NCBI GenBank assembly: GCA_016649795.1
Contig: JAENWZ010000034.1
Span: 1-12,957 of the forward strand
From: Proteiniphilum sp.
GTDB taxonomy: Bacteria; Bacteroidota; Bacteroidia; Bacteroidales; Dysgonomonadaceae
Length of the DNA: 12,957 nt
Direction of reading: 5' to 3'
Part shown: one piece after another, positions 6,070-12,957 of the stretch
Numbering within the stretch: position 1 is the stretch's first letter
Layout of the letters: every line of letters begins with the position of its first letter
Program-made: the position numbers and the translations under genes
The notes under the pieces: generated by a model
Databases searched by the model: none
Seen by the model: the letters and a program-made list of their open reading frames with translations, nothing else
Told to the model about the DNA's origin: nothing

Positions 6070-6680
6070 AGATATTTGCTATTGGGCTTAATTACGCTTC
6101 ACACAATAATGAGATGAAACGTACGTTCGAGAGTAAGGAACCGGTTCTTTTCATGAAACCGGATACCGCTCTGCTCAAAGATGGTAAGCCCTTTTTCCTG
6201 CCCGATTTCTCGGAAGAGGTGCATTACGAGACGGAACTGGTAGTGAAAATAAACCGTTTGGGGAAGAATATTGGTGAACGTTTTGCCCATCGCTATTACA
6301 ATGAGATAACAGTAGGTATTGATTTTACCGCTCGCGATCTGCAAAAAAAACAGAAAGAGCTGGGGTTGCCCTGGGAGATAGCGAAAAGCTTCGATCACTC
6401 AGCCGCCATTGGAGCGTTTATCTCAAAAGAAGAAGTAACAAACATTCAGGATCTGAATTTTCATCTGGATATTAACAGCAAAACGGTACAGCAAGGCAAT
6501 ACCAAAGAGATGATCTATCCGGTGGACCGGATTATTTCGTATATTAGCAAATTCTTTACGTTGAAAATTGGGGATCTCATTTTTACTGGCACCCCCGCAG
6601 GCATAGGGCCGGTAGGTATTAACGACCATTTGCAGGGCTATATTGAAGATAAAAAACTGATGGATTTCCGGGTGAAATAA
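6066..6680 (+). CDS. FAHD1-like fumarylacetoacetate hydrolase family protein (acylpyruvase / oxaloacetate decarboxylase or tautomerase)
   Basis: A 204-residue cytoplasmic protein equal in size and motif order to FAHD1/YcgM, single-domain FAH enzymes acting on acylpyruvates or oxaloacetate (hydrolysis, decarboxylation or keto-enol tautomerisation). Visible features: GLNYASHNNEM (7-17), whose His13-x2-Glu16 matches the FAHD1 lid dyad; EPVLFMKPDTAL (25-36); HYETEL (53-58), giving metal ligands Glu55 and Glu57; GIDFTARDLQ (84-93), with ligand Asp86; LPWEIAKSFDHSAAIGAF (101-118), with Lys107; and TGTPAGIGPV (174-183). All catalytic residues I can place are present, so it should be active, probably with Mg2+ or Mn2+. 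The ATG lies inside the rex stop (ATGA), indicating translational coupling with rex. The exact substrate cannot be read from the sequence. Confidence 0.9.
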   Translation: MKIFAIGLNYASHNNEMKRTFESKEPVLFMKPDTALLKDGKPFFLPDFSEEVHYETELVVKINRLGKNIGERFAHRYYNEITVGIDFTARDLQKKQKELGLPWEIAKSFDHSAAIGAFISKEEVTNIQDLNFHLDINSKTVQQGNTKEMIYPVDRIISYISKFFTLKIGDLIFTGTPAGIGPVGINDHLQGYIEDKKLMDFRVK

Positions 6681-6710
6681 TCTTTCGCCCAACTATAATA
6701 TCGATATAAC

Positions 6711-7871
6711 ATGAATAGAACATTACACTCTTTTTTGTTCTCCGGTCTGTTTGCTCTATTGAGTAATATTACGCTGGCACAGGATTATAATCCCATACCA
6801 GTTGCGATGCCCTCTTTGCTGTTCGCACCCGATGCAAGGGGCGGAGGAATGGGAGACATAGGTGCTGCAACCATGCCCGATGTTTATTCACAACACTGGA
6901 ACGCGGCAAAATATCCCTTTATTACCAGCGATGCTGGTATCTCTTTCTCCTACACTCCCTGGTTAAGTAAACTGGTAAGCGATATCAATCTTTTGTACGC
7001 GTCGGGATACTGGAAACCGGGAAATGATAATCTGAGTGCCATTAGTGCGTCGTTGCGCTATTTTTCGCTGGGTAGTATCGATATTGCTGATATGAACGGA
7101 GAATTTTGGCAATCTGTTTCACCGCATGAGTTTGCGCTGGATGTGGCCTACTCCAGGAAGCTCTCGGAGGGATTCTCCGGAGCTGTAACACTCCGTTATA
7201 TCCGTGCCGATTATTCAACCGGCAATGACGAGACAACACCAGGAAATGCTTTTGCGGCAGATATCGCAGGGTACAATGAATCCTATATCAACCTGGGTCG
7301 CTCAGAAGCGTTGCTTGGTTTTGGAGTCACTCTTTCCAATATCGGGACAAAGATCTCTTACGATGGTGGTGCCAGTTCCATGTTTCTTCCTGCTAACCTG
7401 AGGGTAGGAGCATCATTGGGTCTTCCGCTTGATGATAAAAACAGCATCTCATTAAGCGTCGATCTCAACAAGCTGCTGGTACCCACTCCACAGTTGCCTG
7501 ACAATAACGAGACCCCCGATGAGGCACAACAACGCATCGACGATTATAATAACATCTCTTCCATTGGTGGGATATTCAAATCGCTGGGTGATGCCCCGGG
7601 AGGATTCGGGGAGGAGATGAAGGAGGTCATCTGGTCGCTGGGAGCAGAGTATACCTACGACAATCAGTTCTCGCTGCGGACAGGATATTACAATGAGAAC
7701 GAGTACAAGGGCAATAGGCGCTATTTTGCCTTTGGCGCCGGCTTCAGAATGAAATCGTTCCAGATTGATGCGGCTTACCTGCTCTCAACAGCTCAGTCAA
7801 ACCCTTTGGACCAGACATTGCGACTCTCTCTGGGATTCGATATTGAAGGAATAAGGAACTTAATGAGATAG
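6711..7871 (+). CDS. porV: Type IX secretion system outer-membrane channel protein PorV
   Basis: PorV (LptO, PG27) is a FadL-type outer-membrane beta-barrel. It collects substrates from the SprA/Sov translocon by their C-terminal signal domain and hands them to the PorU sortase for cleavage and A-LPS attachment. This 386-residue protein has a signal peptide ending LAQ (residues 21-23) and the PorV N-terminal signature: PVAMPSLLFAPDARGGGMGD (30-49) and DVYSQHWNAAKYPF (57-70). Alternating beta strands follow, and the C-terminus reads LRLSLGFDIEGIRNLMR. Length is near that of P. gingivalis PorV (about 390). In P. gingivalis porU lies directly upstream; here that place is taken by the FAHD1-like gene, so porU must be elsewhere. 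ispF begins 2 bases after the stop, so the two are certainly cotranscribed. The gene implies a T9SS in this organism. Confidence 0.93.
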   Translation: MNRTLHSFLFSGLFALLSNITLAQDYNPIPVAMPSLLFAPDARGGGMGDIGAATMPDVYSQHWNAAKYPFITSDAGISFSYTPWLSKLVSDINLLYASGYWKPGNDNLSAISASLRYFSLGSIDIADMNGEFWQSVSPHEFALDVAYSRKLSEGFSGAVTLRYIRADYSTGNDETTPGNAFAADIAGYNESYINLGRSEALLGFGVTLSNIGTKISYDGGASSMFLPANLRVGASLGLPLDDKNSISLSVDLNKLLVPTPQLPDNNETPDEAQQRIDDYNNISSIGGIFKSLGDAPGGFGEEMKEVIWSLGAEYTYDNQFSLRTGYYNENEYKGNRRYFAFGAGFRMKSFQIDAAYLLSTAQSNPLDQTLRLSLGFDIEGIRNLMR

Positions 7872-7873
7872 TC

Positions 7874-8353
7874 ATGAAGATCAGAATCGGCTTTGGCTAT
7901 GATATGCACCCTCTTAAGGAAGGAAGGGAGTTATGGATTGGCGGCATACAGCTTGACCATAAGATGGGCTTACAGGGTCATTCCGATGCAGACGTACTCA
8001 TTCACGCGATCTGTGATGCGCTGTTGGGTGCCGCTAACCTGCGTGATATAGGTTATCATTTTCCCGATACCTCGCCGAAGTTTGAGAACGCGGACAGTAA
8101 AATACTTCTGAAAAAGTGTGTCGCCCTACTCACGGAACGCGGTTTCTCAGTGGGAAACATAGATGTTACGGTATGTGCAGAGCATCCTAAGCTCAACCCG
8201 TATATTTCCGCAATGCAACAGAAACTGGCAGAGGTGATGGGGGTAGATGTTGAAGCTATCTCCATTAAAGCGACCACATCCGAGAGAATGGGCTTTGTGG
8301 GACGTGAAGAGGGTATTACGGCATACGCAGTAGCGCTGATAGAAAATAGTTAA
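7874..8353 (+). CDS. ispF: 2-C-methyl-D-erythritol 2,4-cyclodiphosphate synthase
   Basis: IspF carries out the fifth step of the MEP (non-mevalonate) isoprenoid pathway. It cyclises CDP-methylerythritol 2-phosphate to methylerythritol cyclodiphosphate with loss of CMP, as a trimer with Zn2+ at each active site. The 159-residue protein is standard length. The Zn ligands are visible: Asp10 and His12 in GFGYDMH, His44 in GHSDADVLIHA. Substrate-binding motifs DIGYHFPDT (58-66) and the late KATTSERMGFVGREEG (132-147) are intact. It begins 2 bases after the porV stop. Pairing isoprenoid synthesis with a secretion gene is probably only a conserved neighbourhood, although undecaprenyl carrier supply does feed the A-LPS anchors used by T9SS cargo (inference). 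Confidence 0.97.
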   Translation: MKIRIGFGYDMHPLKEGRELWIGGIQLDHKMGLQGHSDADVLIHAICDALLGAANLRDIGYHFPDTSPKFENADSKILLKKCVALLTERGFSVGNIDVTVCAEHPKLNPYISAMQQKLAEVMGVDVEAISIKATTSERMGFVGREEGITAYAVALIENS

Positions 8354-8360
8354 CATTGTG

Positions 8361-9002
8361 ATGTTGCTTGTCAGATGGTTACAGCGGATGAAACAATCGC
8401 AGGGGCATGGTATTCATTCACCGTTCGCTTACGATCTGATCACAAACATACTTCGTTCTCCCTACAGCTATTACGCTTTTCAGGATATAGAAAAAGTGCT
8501 CACGGAGTGTGGTCTCGATACTAATCTCATTACTGAATTCAATCACCTCTCTTACCGCCTTGTGCATCAATTTAAGGCGAAAACAATCCTGGAAATCAAT
8601 TCCGGAAAAGGAGTGAACACCCTTTTCCTCACGGCTCCTGCTGCCGATATTCACTGCACCTGTCTGGAGGTGGATGCTGAAGAAGTTGCCATTGCCAAAG
8701 GTCTTCAGGAGAAATCCGGCATGAATAGCGAGGTGATACCGATGCTGCCTACCGGCGATAAGAAACGTTACGATGCAATTTTTGTCAACCTGAAAGAAAA
8801 GAATCAAATATCCATCGACACACTTATGGAGCACAGCCATGAAAACAGTTTCTGGGTGTTTTATCCCTTAAATAACAACTCGAGCAAACAATTTTGGAAC
8901 AATATCGTTAAAGATGAACGTGCAAGGATCACGTTCGATATGAAGAATAGGGGAATAGTGTTTTTGCGATTCTCCCGGTACAAATTAAACTATCTCGTAT
9001 AA
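8361..9002 (+). CDS. Degenerate class I SAM-methyltransferase-like protein (HGxHSPF family)
   Basis: A 213-residue cytoplasmic protein. Its N-terminus, WLQRMKQSQGHGIHSPFAYD (6-25), carries the HGxHSPF signature of a Bacteroidota family annotated as O-methyltransferase-like. A Rossmann-type segment TILEINSGKGVNTLFL (75-90) sits where motif I belongs, followed by CLEVDAEEVAIAKGL, with the acidic residue that would bind the SAM ribose. In members I recall, a DGNH motif and a DDIHWS motif follow. Here these positions read IFVNLKEKN (140-148) and FYPLNNNSS (167-175), so the acidic metal and catalytic residues are absent, while the tail RITFDMKNRGIVFLRF is kept. It may be a pseudoenzyme or a binding protein. 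A GTG at 8358 precedes the ATG at 8361; I use the ATG, which is 8 bases after the ispF stop. Confidence 0.72.
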   Translation: MLLVRWLQRMKQSQGHGIHSPFAYDLITNILRSPYSYYAFQDIEKVLTECGLDTNLITEFNHLSYRLVHQFKAKTILEINSGKGVNTLFLTAPAADIHCTCLEVDAEEVAIAKGLQEKSGMNSEVIPMLPTGDKKRYDAIFVNLKEKNQISIDTLMEHSHENSFWVFYPLNNNSSKQFWNNIVKDERARITFDMKNRGIVFLRFSRYKLNYLV

Positions 9003-9052
9003 TCCTATCTCATACTGTTCAACATCAGAAGTGATACATTTAAAATATCAGA

Positions 9053-9613
9053 ATGAAGAAAAGCATTATCTATACAAAAACCGGCGACAAGGGATCTACA
9101 TCGCTTGTTGGTGGTACACGCGTACAAAAAACCCATATTCGTCTGGAGTCTTACGGAACCATCGACGAGCTGAACAGCTATATCGGTTGGTTGAATTGTG
9201 AGATGAAAGTAAAGGAGCATCATGACTTCCTTCTGTTTATCCAGCATAAACTCTTTACTGTGGGATCTTATCTCGCTACAGAAACAGAAAGCAAACAGCC
9301 GGATGCTGTCAGCATCATCACCGGTAAAGACATCGCAAGAATTGAGGAACAGATTGATAAAATAGATGCCTCACTACCCAGGTTAAACCGTTTTGTGCTG
9401 CCGGGTGGTAACGAGGCAGCATCGCGGGCCCATATTTGCCGTACTGTCACACGCAGGGCTGAGCGCAACGTGTACTGCGTAGCCGATGATTTTCCTGTTG
9501 CCGAAGAGGTGTTGATCTTCCTGAATCGTCTTTCAGACTACTTTTTTGTCCTTGCAAGAGAGGAAAGTAACAAAACATCGGAAGAAATATTCTGGGAACA
9601 GGGTGATATATGA
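9053..9613 (+). CDS. PduO-type ATP:cob(I)alamin adenosyltransferase
   Basis: This enzyme transfers the adenosyl group of ATP to cob(I)alamin to make coenzyme B12, needed for example by methylmalonyl-CoA mutase, which Bacteroidota use to make propionate. The 186-residue protein is the usual size for a stand-alone PduO/MMAB trimer subunit. Visible motifs: the ATP-binding N-terminus YTKTGDKGSTSLVGGTRVQK (7-26), RLESYGTIDELNSYIG (30-45) with Asp38, the loop NRFVLPGGN (112-120) with Phe114 near the cobalamin face, RAHICRTVTRRAERNV (125-140), and the closing NRLSDYFFVLAR (158-169). All are intact, so it should be active. A TACATTTA at 9034-9041 is one base off the -7 consensus and could give a weak internal start. 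No cobalamin synthesis gene is adjacent, which fits a salvage role. Confidence 0.93.
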   Translation: MKKSIIYTKTGDKGSTSLVGGTRVQKTHIRLESYGTIDELNSYIGWLNCEMKVKEHHDFLLFIQHKLFTVGSYLATETESKQPDAVSIITGKDIARIEEQIDKIDASLPRLNRFVLPGGNEAASRAHICRTVTRRAERNVYCVADDFPVAEEVLIFLNRLSDYFFVLAREESNKTSEEIFWEQGDI

Positions 9614-9623
9614 AAACTTTTTA

Positions 9624-9631
9624 TACATTTG
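9624..9631 (+). promoter_or_regulatory. Candidate -7 box of the DUF2795 gene
   Basis: TACATTTG is an exact TAnnTTTG match about 40 bases before ATG 9672, starting just after the adenosyltransferase stop codon. I see no good -33 TTTG. It could let the small acidic protein be expressed independently of the upstream genes. Confidence 0.4.
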
Positions 9632-9671
9632 CCGAAAATTTGGAACAAACAACTAAAGAAAGGATATTTCA

Positions 9672-9893
9672 ATGTATTGGACACTTGAACTGGCATCGAG
9701 ATTAGAAGATGCTCCCTGGCCCGCTACAAAAGATGAATTAATAGATTTTGCCCAGCGCTCGGGTGCACCGCTGGAGGTGATTGAGAATCTTCAGGAGATT
9801 GAAGAAGAAGGCGAGGTATTTGAATCTATTGAGGATATATGGCCTGACTATCCCAGTAAAGAGGATTTCTTCTTTAACGAGGACGAATATTGA
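9672..9893 (+). CDS. Small acidic DUF2795 protein
   Basis: A 73-residue protein with no signal peptide, 22 acidic against 4 basic residues, and an aromatic start MYWTLELASRLEDAPWPATK. Its middle, SGAPLEVIENLQEIEEEGE, looks like a short helical unit, and it ends DFFFNEDEY. It matches the DUF2795 proteins found almost unchanged across Bacteroidales as I recall them. The strong conservation of such a short protein suggests a housekeeping role, perhaps binding RNA polymerase, a ribosomal component or nucleic-acid-binding proteins, but no function is established. It is the last gene of the plus-strand block and ends at a strong terminator; a possible own promoter lies at 9624-9631. Confidence 0.92.
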   Translation: MYWTLELASRLEDAPWPATKDELIDFAQRSGAPLEVIENLQEIEEEGEVFESIEDIWPDYPSKEDFFFNEDEY

Positions 9894-9906
9894 TTTAACT
9901 GCTCAC

Positions 9907-9946
9907 AAAAAAAGCATCCCGATTGTAAAGTTGGGATGCTTTTTTG
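9907..9946. terminator. Bidirectional intrinsic terminator between convergent blocks
   Basis: GCATCCC (9914-9920) pairs perfectly with GGGATGC (9933-9939). The A-run at 9907-9913 extends the stem against the T-run at 9940-9945. Each strand therefore shows a GC-containing hairpin followed by a U-tract. It lies 14 bases after the DUF2795 stop and 48 bases beyond the trxA stop, serving both converging transcripts. Confidence 0.92.
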
Positions 9947-9993
9947 TATCATATTAAGTCAATGTGAGAAATAGACTTTTATAATAACAAGCG

Positions 9994-10308
9994 TTAGAGT
10001 AGTTTGTCAATTTTGTCGGTGAACATGTTTTTGGGGCCTGCACCTACCACCTTATCCACCACTTCTCCGTTTTTAATGAAGAGTACGCTGGGGATGTTGC
10101 GGATGCCATATTTGGATGTGGTGTCATCGTTGTTGTCCACATCCAGCTTGCCAACAGTCACTCTCTCTTTATACTCTTCGCTGATCTGTTCAATGATGGG
10201 TCCAACCATCTTGCAGGGACCGCACCATTCTGCCCAGAAGTCGATGACTACCAGTTGGTCTGTTTTCAACACTTCTTCTATGTTCGCGTCTGTAATTTGT
10301 AGCGCCAT
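9994..10308 (-). CDS. trxA: Thioredoxin
   Basis: A 104-residue cytoplasmic thioredoxin, the general disulfide reductase that passes electrons from thioredoxin reductase to ribonucleotide reductase, peroxiredoxins and other targets. The active site WCGPCK lies at 28-33 (Cys29, Cys32), after the buried Asp23 of VIDFWAEW. The cis-proline is Pro73 in RNIPSVLFIKNGEVV, and the conserved Gly89 precedes the last helix. Length and motifs are those of a classical TrxA with no extension. It starts 26 bases after the dnaE stop with no promoter-like box between, so it is probably read with dnaE; the coupling of polymerase and ribonucleotide-reductase electron donor is reasonable but inferred. It ends at the shared terminator. 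Confidence 0.97.
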   Translation of the reverse strand: MALQITDANIEEVLKTDQLVVIDFWAEWCGPCKMVGPIIEQISEEYKERVTVGKLDVDNNDDTTSKYGIRNIPSVLFIKNGEVVDKVVGAGPKNMFTDKIDKLL

Positions 10309-10334
10309 TTCTGTCTGTTTTATTTGTTATATGA

Positions 10335-12957
10335 TTAATTGATTTTAAAGTCTATAGATAGATTATCCCTCAAATAATCGATGAAATGCTTATTCACCTG
10401 TATCCTGGCAGGACGTGAAAAAAGCTGGATATTCATATGTGATTCCTCTCCGATTATCTGGAAATATAACAATGCATTTCCGGAATTGTTTTTCACGAGT
10501 GCCGATAATTCTGCTACCGTGGTGTCATCTAATTCGGTAAGAGGAATTTGAAGGGTGATTTTGGAAACCACTTTCTCTTTCATCTCCGACAGTAAGCTGA
10601 TAGATAATAACTTCACCTCCAGCTCATCCTGGCGGTATCGTTTGGCCTGCACCTTTGCCACTATATAGACAGATAATCCGATCCGTGCATATCTGCCGAA
10701 ATTGACACTGTCTTCGCTGAAGAGTGCAATATCATAACTACCCGAATAATCCTCAAGCTTGAAGATGGTGTAGGGGGACCCTCTTTTTGTCTGCCCCTCG
10801 CGTACCGCCGTGATGATCCCTCCAAACGTGATATCCTTCCCGTTCATAGCGTCGAGATCCTGCAATTTTGCGGCATCGGCATTGCATACATACTTCAGAA
10901 TAAATTCGTAATCGTCTAGCGGATGAGCCGAGAGATAGATGCCGATCAGCTCCCGCTCTTTGTTTAGCTTCTCCAGATCGGACCAGCGTGCTGCCTGAGG
11001 AATCTCCGGTTGGGCAATCTGGAATGATGTATCATCACCGAAGAGAGAAGTCATCGATGTCTCATTTTCTTGCTGATATTTATTCCCGTAACGAACCAGC
11101 GTTTCGAGAAACTCTTCCCCCTTGCTGTTCACTGCGACAAATTGTTCCCTGTGCATGCCCGGTAACGAATCGAATGCACCGGCAAGCGCCAGGGATTCTA
11201 TATTTTTCTTGCCGCAGGAAGAGAGGTTCACCCGCTCAACGAAATCGAATATATCTTTGAAAGGACCGTTTTTAGTCCTCTCCTCAATGATATCCGTCAC
11301 AGCTCCATGCCCCACACTTTTAATGGCAGCCAGACCAAAACGCAGATCACCCTCTTTGTTCACGGAGAATTTAAGGAACGATTCGTTTACATCCGGACAG
11401 AGAACATTCATGCCCATCGCCTTGCATTCGTCCATGAATTTCGTGATCTCCGTGATATTGTTCAGGTTGTTGGAGAGCACGGCAGCCATATATTCAGACG
11501 GGTAGTTGGCTTTAAGCCACGCTGTCTGGTAAGCTATCCACGAGTAGCAGGTGGCATGTGACTTGTTGAAGGCATAGGAGGCAAATTTCTCCCAGTCGCC
11601 CCAGATCTTGAGAAGAATCTTTTCATCATAGCCGTTCTTCATTCCTCCCGTCAGGAATTGCTGTTTGAGCGCCGTCATTTTTTCGATAAGTTTCTTGCCC
11701 ATCGCCTTACGCAATTCGTCCGACTGACCCCGTGTGAAGTCGGCAAGCAGACGGGAAAGAAGCATCACCTGTTCCTGATAGACCGTAATCCCGTATGTTT
11801 CGCTCAGGTACTTCTCCATGATGGGCAGGTCATATTTGATCACTTCCCTGCCATGCTTACGAGCAATAAAGGAGGGTATATAATCCATGGGCCCCGGCCG
11901 GTAGAGCGCGTTCATGGCGATAAGGTCCTCGAACTTGCTGGGTTGCAGTTCTTTGAGGTATTTCTGCATCCCTGCGGACTCAAACTGAAAGGTGCCGGTG
12001 GTCTGACCGTTGCAATAGAGGCGGTAGGTGGTTTCATCCTCCGTATCAATGGTATCGATATCCACCTTAATGCCACGGGTCTGTTCAATGGTGGCAAGTG
12101 CATCTTTGATAATGGAGAGGGTCTTGAGTCCCAGGAAGTCCATCTTGATCAACCCTGTCTCTTCAATCACAGATCCTTCATATTGTGTCACCAGCAATTT
12201 CTCTTTGGTCTCTTTGTCTTCAGCGGTACTGATGGGGACAATATCAGAAATATCTGATTGGCCTATGATGACACCACAGGCATGTACACCTGTGTTCCGT
12301 ACGTTCCCTTCGAGCATTACGGCATATTTGATTGTATCTCTCACCAATGGATCGCTGCTGTTGGCTGCCTGCTGCAGTTCGGGCACATTTTCGATCGCTG
12401 CCTTCAGGTTGACTTTCTTCACGTTCGGTATCCTGTCGGGAATCAATTTTGCCAGCCTGTTCGATTCGGACAGTGGTAGTTTGTGTACGCGTGCCACATC
12501 CTTAATAGATGATTTTGTAGCCATCGTCCCGTAGGTGATAATGTGCGCTACTTTTTCGCTGCCATATTTCTCTGTCACCCAGCGGAGCACCTTGCCACGT
12601 CCTTCATCGTCGAAATCGATATCGATGTCCGGCATGGAGATACGGTCGGGGTTAAGAAAACGTTCGAACAGCAGATCATACTTCAGCGGATCGATATCTG
12701 TAATTCCAAGGCAGTATGCCACGGCTGATCCCGCGGCTGATCCGCGGCCGGGACCAACGGCTACATCCATCTTCCTGGCTGCATTGATGAAGTCCTGCAC
12801 GATGAGGAAATACCCCGGGAATCCCATGTTCTTTATCGTATCCAGCTCGAATTGAAGTCGCTCTGTAATCTCTTCCGTGAGCACCTCGCCATAGCGTTTA
12901 CGTGCTCCTATTTTTGTGAGGTATGCCAGATAATCTGATTCCAGCTTTACCCTGATC
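10335..12957 (-). CDS. dnaE: DNA polymerase III subunit alpha, N-terminal part beyond the window
   Basis: Replicative polymerase catalytic subunit (C-family). About 873 residues are present and the right edge cuts the gene; the PHP domain and first part of the palm (roughly 350-400 residues) are outside. The open frame continues past the GTG at 12884 to the edge (KLESDYLAYLTKIGARKRYG), so that GTG is internal. Visible: PGRGSAAGS at 12726-12752; the catalytic pair in MPDIDIDFD (12609-12635; Asp codons at 12627-12629 and 12621-12623); the third Asp in TGLIKMDFLGL (codon 12138-12140); fingers motifs YGITVYQEQVM and FNKSHATCYSW; a helix-hairpin-helix region (LAAIKSVGHGAV); a putative clamp contact TSMTSLFG (11037-11060); an OB fold with FGGIITAVREGQTKRGSPYT. 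A DnaE1-type enzyme, without the exonuclease domain of PolC. It lies immediately upstream of trxA. Confidence 0.97.
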   Translation of the reverse strand, partial: IRVKLESDYLAYLTKIGARKRYGEVLTEEITERLQFELDTIKNMGFPGYFLIVQDFINAARKMDVAVGPGRGSAAGSAVAYCLGITDIDPLKYDLLFERFLNPDRISMPDIDIDFDDEGRGKVLRWVTEKYGSEKVAHIITYGTMATKSSIKDVARVHKLPLSESNRLAKLIPDRIPNVKKVNLKAAIENVPELQQAANSSDPLVRDTIKYAVMLEGNVRNTGVHACGVIIGQSDISDIVPISTAEDKETKEKLLVTQYEGSVIEETGLIKMDFLGLKTLSIIKDALATIEQTRGIKVDIDTIDTEDETTYRLYCNGQTTGTFQFESAGMQKYLKELQPSKFEDLIAMNALYRPGPMDYIPSFIARKHGREVIKYDLPIMEKYLSETYGITVYQEQVMLLSRLLADFTRGQSDELRKAMGKKLIEKMTALKQQFLTGGMKNGYDEKILLKIWGDWEKFASYAFNKSHATCYSWIAYQTAWLKANYPSEYMAAVLSNNLNNITEITKFMDECKAMGMNVLCPDVNESFLKFSVNKEGDLRFGLAAIKSVGHGAVTDIIEERTKNGPFKDIFDFVERVNLSSCGKKNIESLALAGAFDSLPGMHREQFVAVNSKGEEFLETLVRYGNKYQQENETSMTSLFGDDTSFQIAQPEIPQAARWSDLEKLNKERELIGIYLSAHPLDDYEFILKYVCNADAAKLQDLDAMNGKDITFGGIITAVREGQTKRGSPYTIFKLEDYSGSYDIALFSEDSVNFGRYARIGLSVYIVAKVQAKRYRQDELEVKLLSISLLSEMKEKVVSKITLQIPLTELDDTTVAELSALVKNNSGNALLYFQIIGEESHMNIQLFSRPARIQVNKHFIDYLRDNLSIDFKIN

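Noticed and set aside
8418..8840. 140-residue minus-strand open frame inside the methyltransferase-like gene
   Set aside because: Because the sense protein is degenerate I considered whether the real gene lies on the other strand, but the HGIHSPF and GIVFLRF motifs and the operon direction favour the sense frame.
11658..12257. 199-residue plus-strand open frame opposite dnaE
   Set aside because: Lies wholly over the conserved polymerase core; the long antisense frame follows from codon constraints there and has no promoter or family match.
12028..12534. 168-residue plus-strand open frame opposite dnaE
   Set aside because: Ser-rich reverse reading of the conserved dnaE catalytic region, no evidence of its own.
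12884..12957. GTG at 12884 as the start of dnaE
   Set aside because: The frame stays open to the window edge and the added residues match DnaE, so the gene is cut by the edge and does not start here.
1..12957. CRISPR arrays, tRNA or rRNA genes, insertion sequences, toxin-antitoxin or phage genes
   Set aside because: I found no repeat-spacer structure, tRNA-like folds, transposase motifs or terminal inverted repeats; the gene content is housekeeping and conserved envelope genes.

Overview
The window looks like ordinary chromosome of a Bacteroidales bacterium (phylum Bacteroidota), plausibly in or near Dysgonomonadaceae/Porphyromonadaceae. The evidence is a porV gene of the type IX secretion system, the Bacteroidota-restricted DUF2851 and the 73-residue DUF2795 protein, a Bacteroidota-type Rex, and -7 boxes matching the Bacteroidota consensus TAnnTTTG. 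The genus is inference. I see no rRNA, tRNA, insertion sequence, phage gene or CRISPR array, and no gap over 300 bases without a gene.

Left edge (1-579): a minus-strand gene of the serine dehydratase-alpha / L-cysteine desulfidase family (UPF0597), with a divergent promoter region. Its N-terminal third is joined in frame to what looks like the extreme C-terminus of the family. About 280 central residues appear to be missing. This is the most surprising observation in the window.

Plus-strand block (580-9893): DUF2851 protein; a large Ig-like-domain lipoprotein; an exported DUF3108 protein; an exported ABM-domain protein; rex, overlapping by 4 bp an FAHD1-like hydrolase/decarboxylase gene; porV; ispF; a degenerate SAM-methyltransferase-like protein; a PduO-type cobalamin adenosyltransferase; and the acidic DUF2795 protein. 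Gaps are short. Candidate promoters lie before DUF2851, the lipoprotein, rex and DUF2795, so this is probably several overlapping transcription units. The first part is envelope-oriented (lipoprotein, DUF3108, ABM). The rex to ispF part joins redox sensing, oxaloacetate/acylpyruvate chemistry, protein secretion and isoprenoid synthesis, without an obvious single pathway.

A strong intrinsic terminator (9907-9946) with an A-tract on one side and a T-tract on the other separates the convergent blocks. To its right, on the minus strand, lie trxA (thioredoxin) and dnaE (DNA polymerase III alpha). dnaE is cut by the right edge and lacks its N-terminal PHP region here.

I do not see a convincing undescribed multi-gene system. 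The items worth checking are the internally deleted UPF0597 gene, a possible cryptic nuclease-like motif in DUF2851, a near-perfect 19-bp palindrome in the rex leader, and the methyltransferase-like protein lacking the acidic residues I recall for its family.
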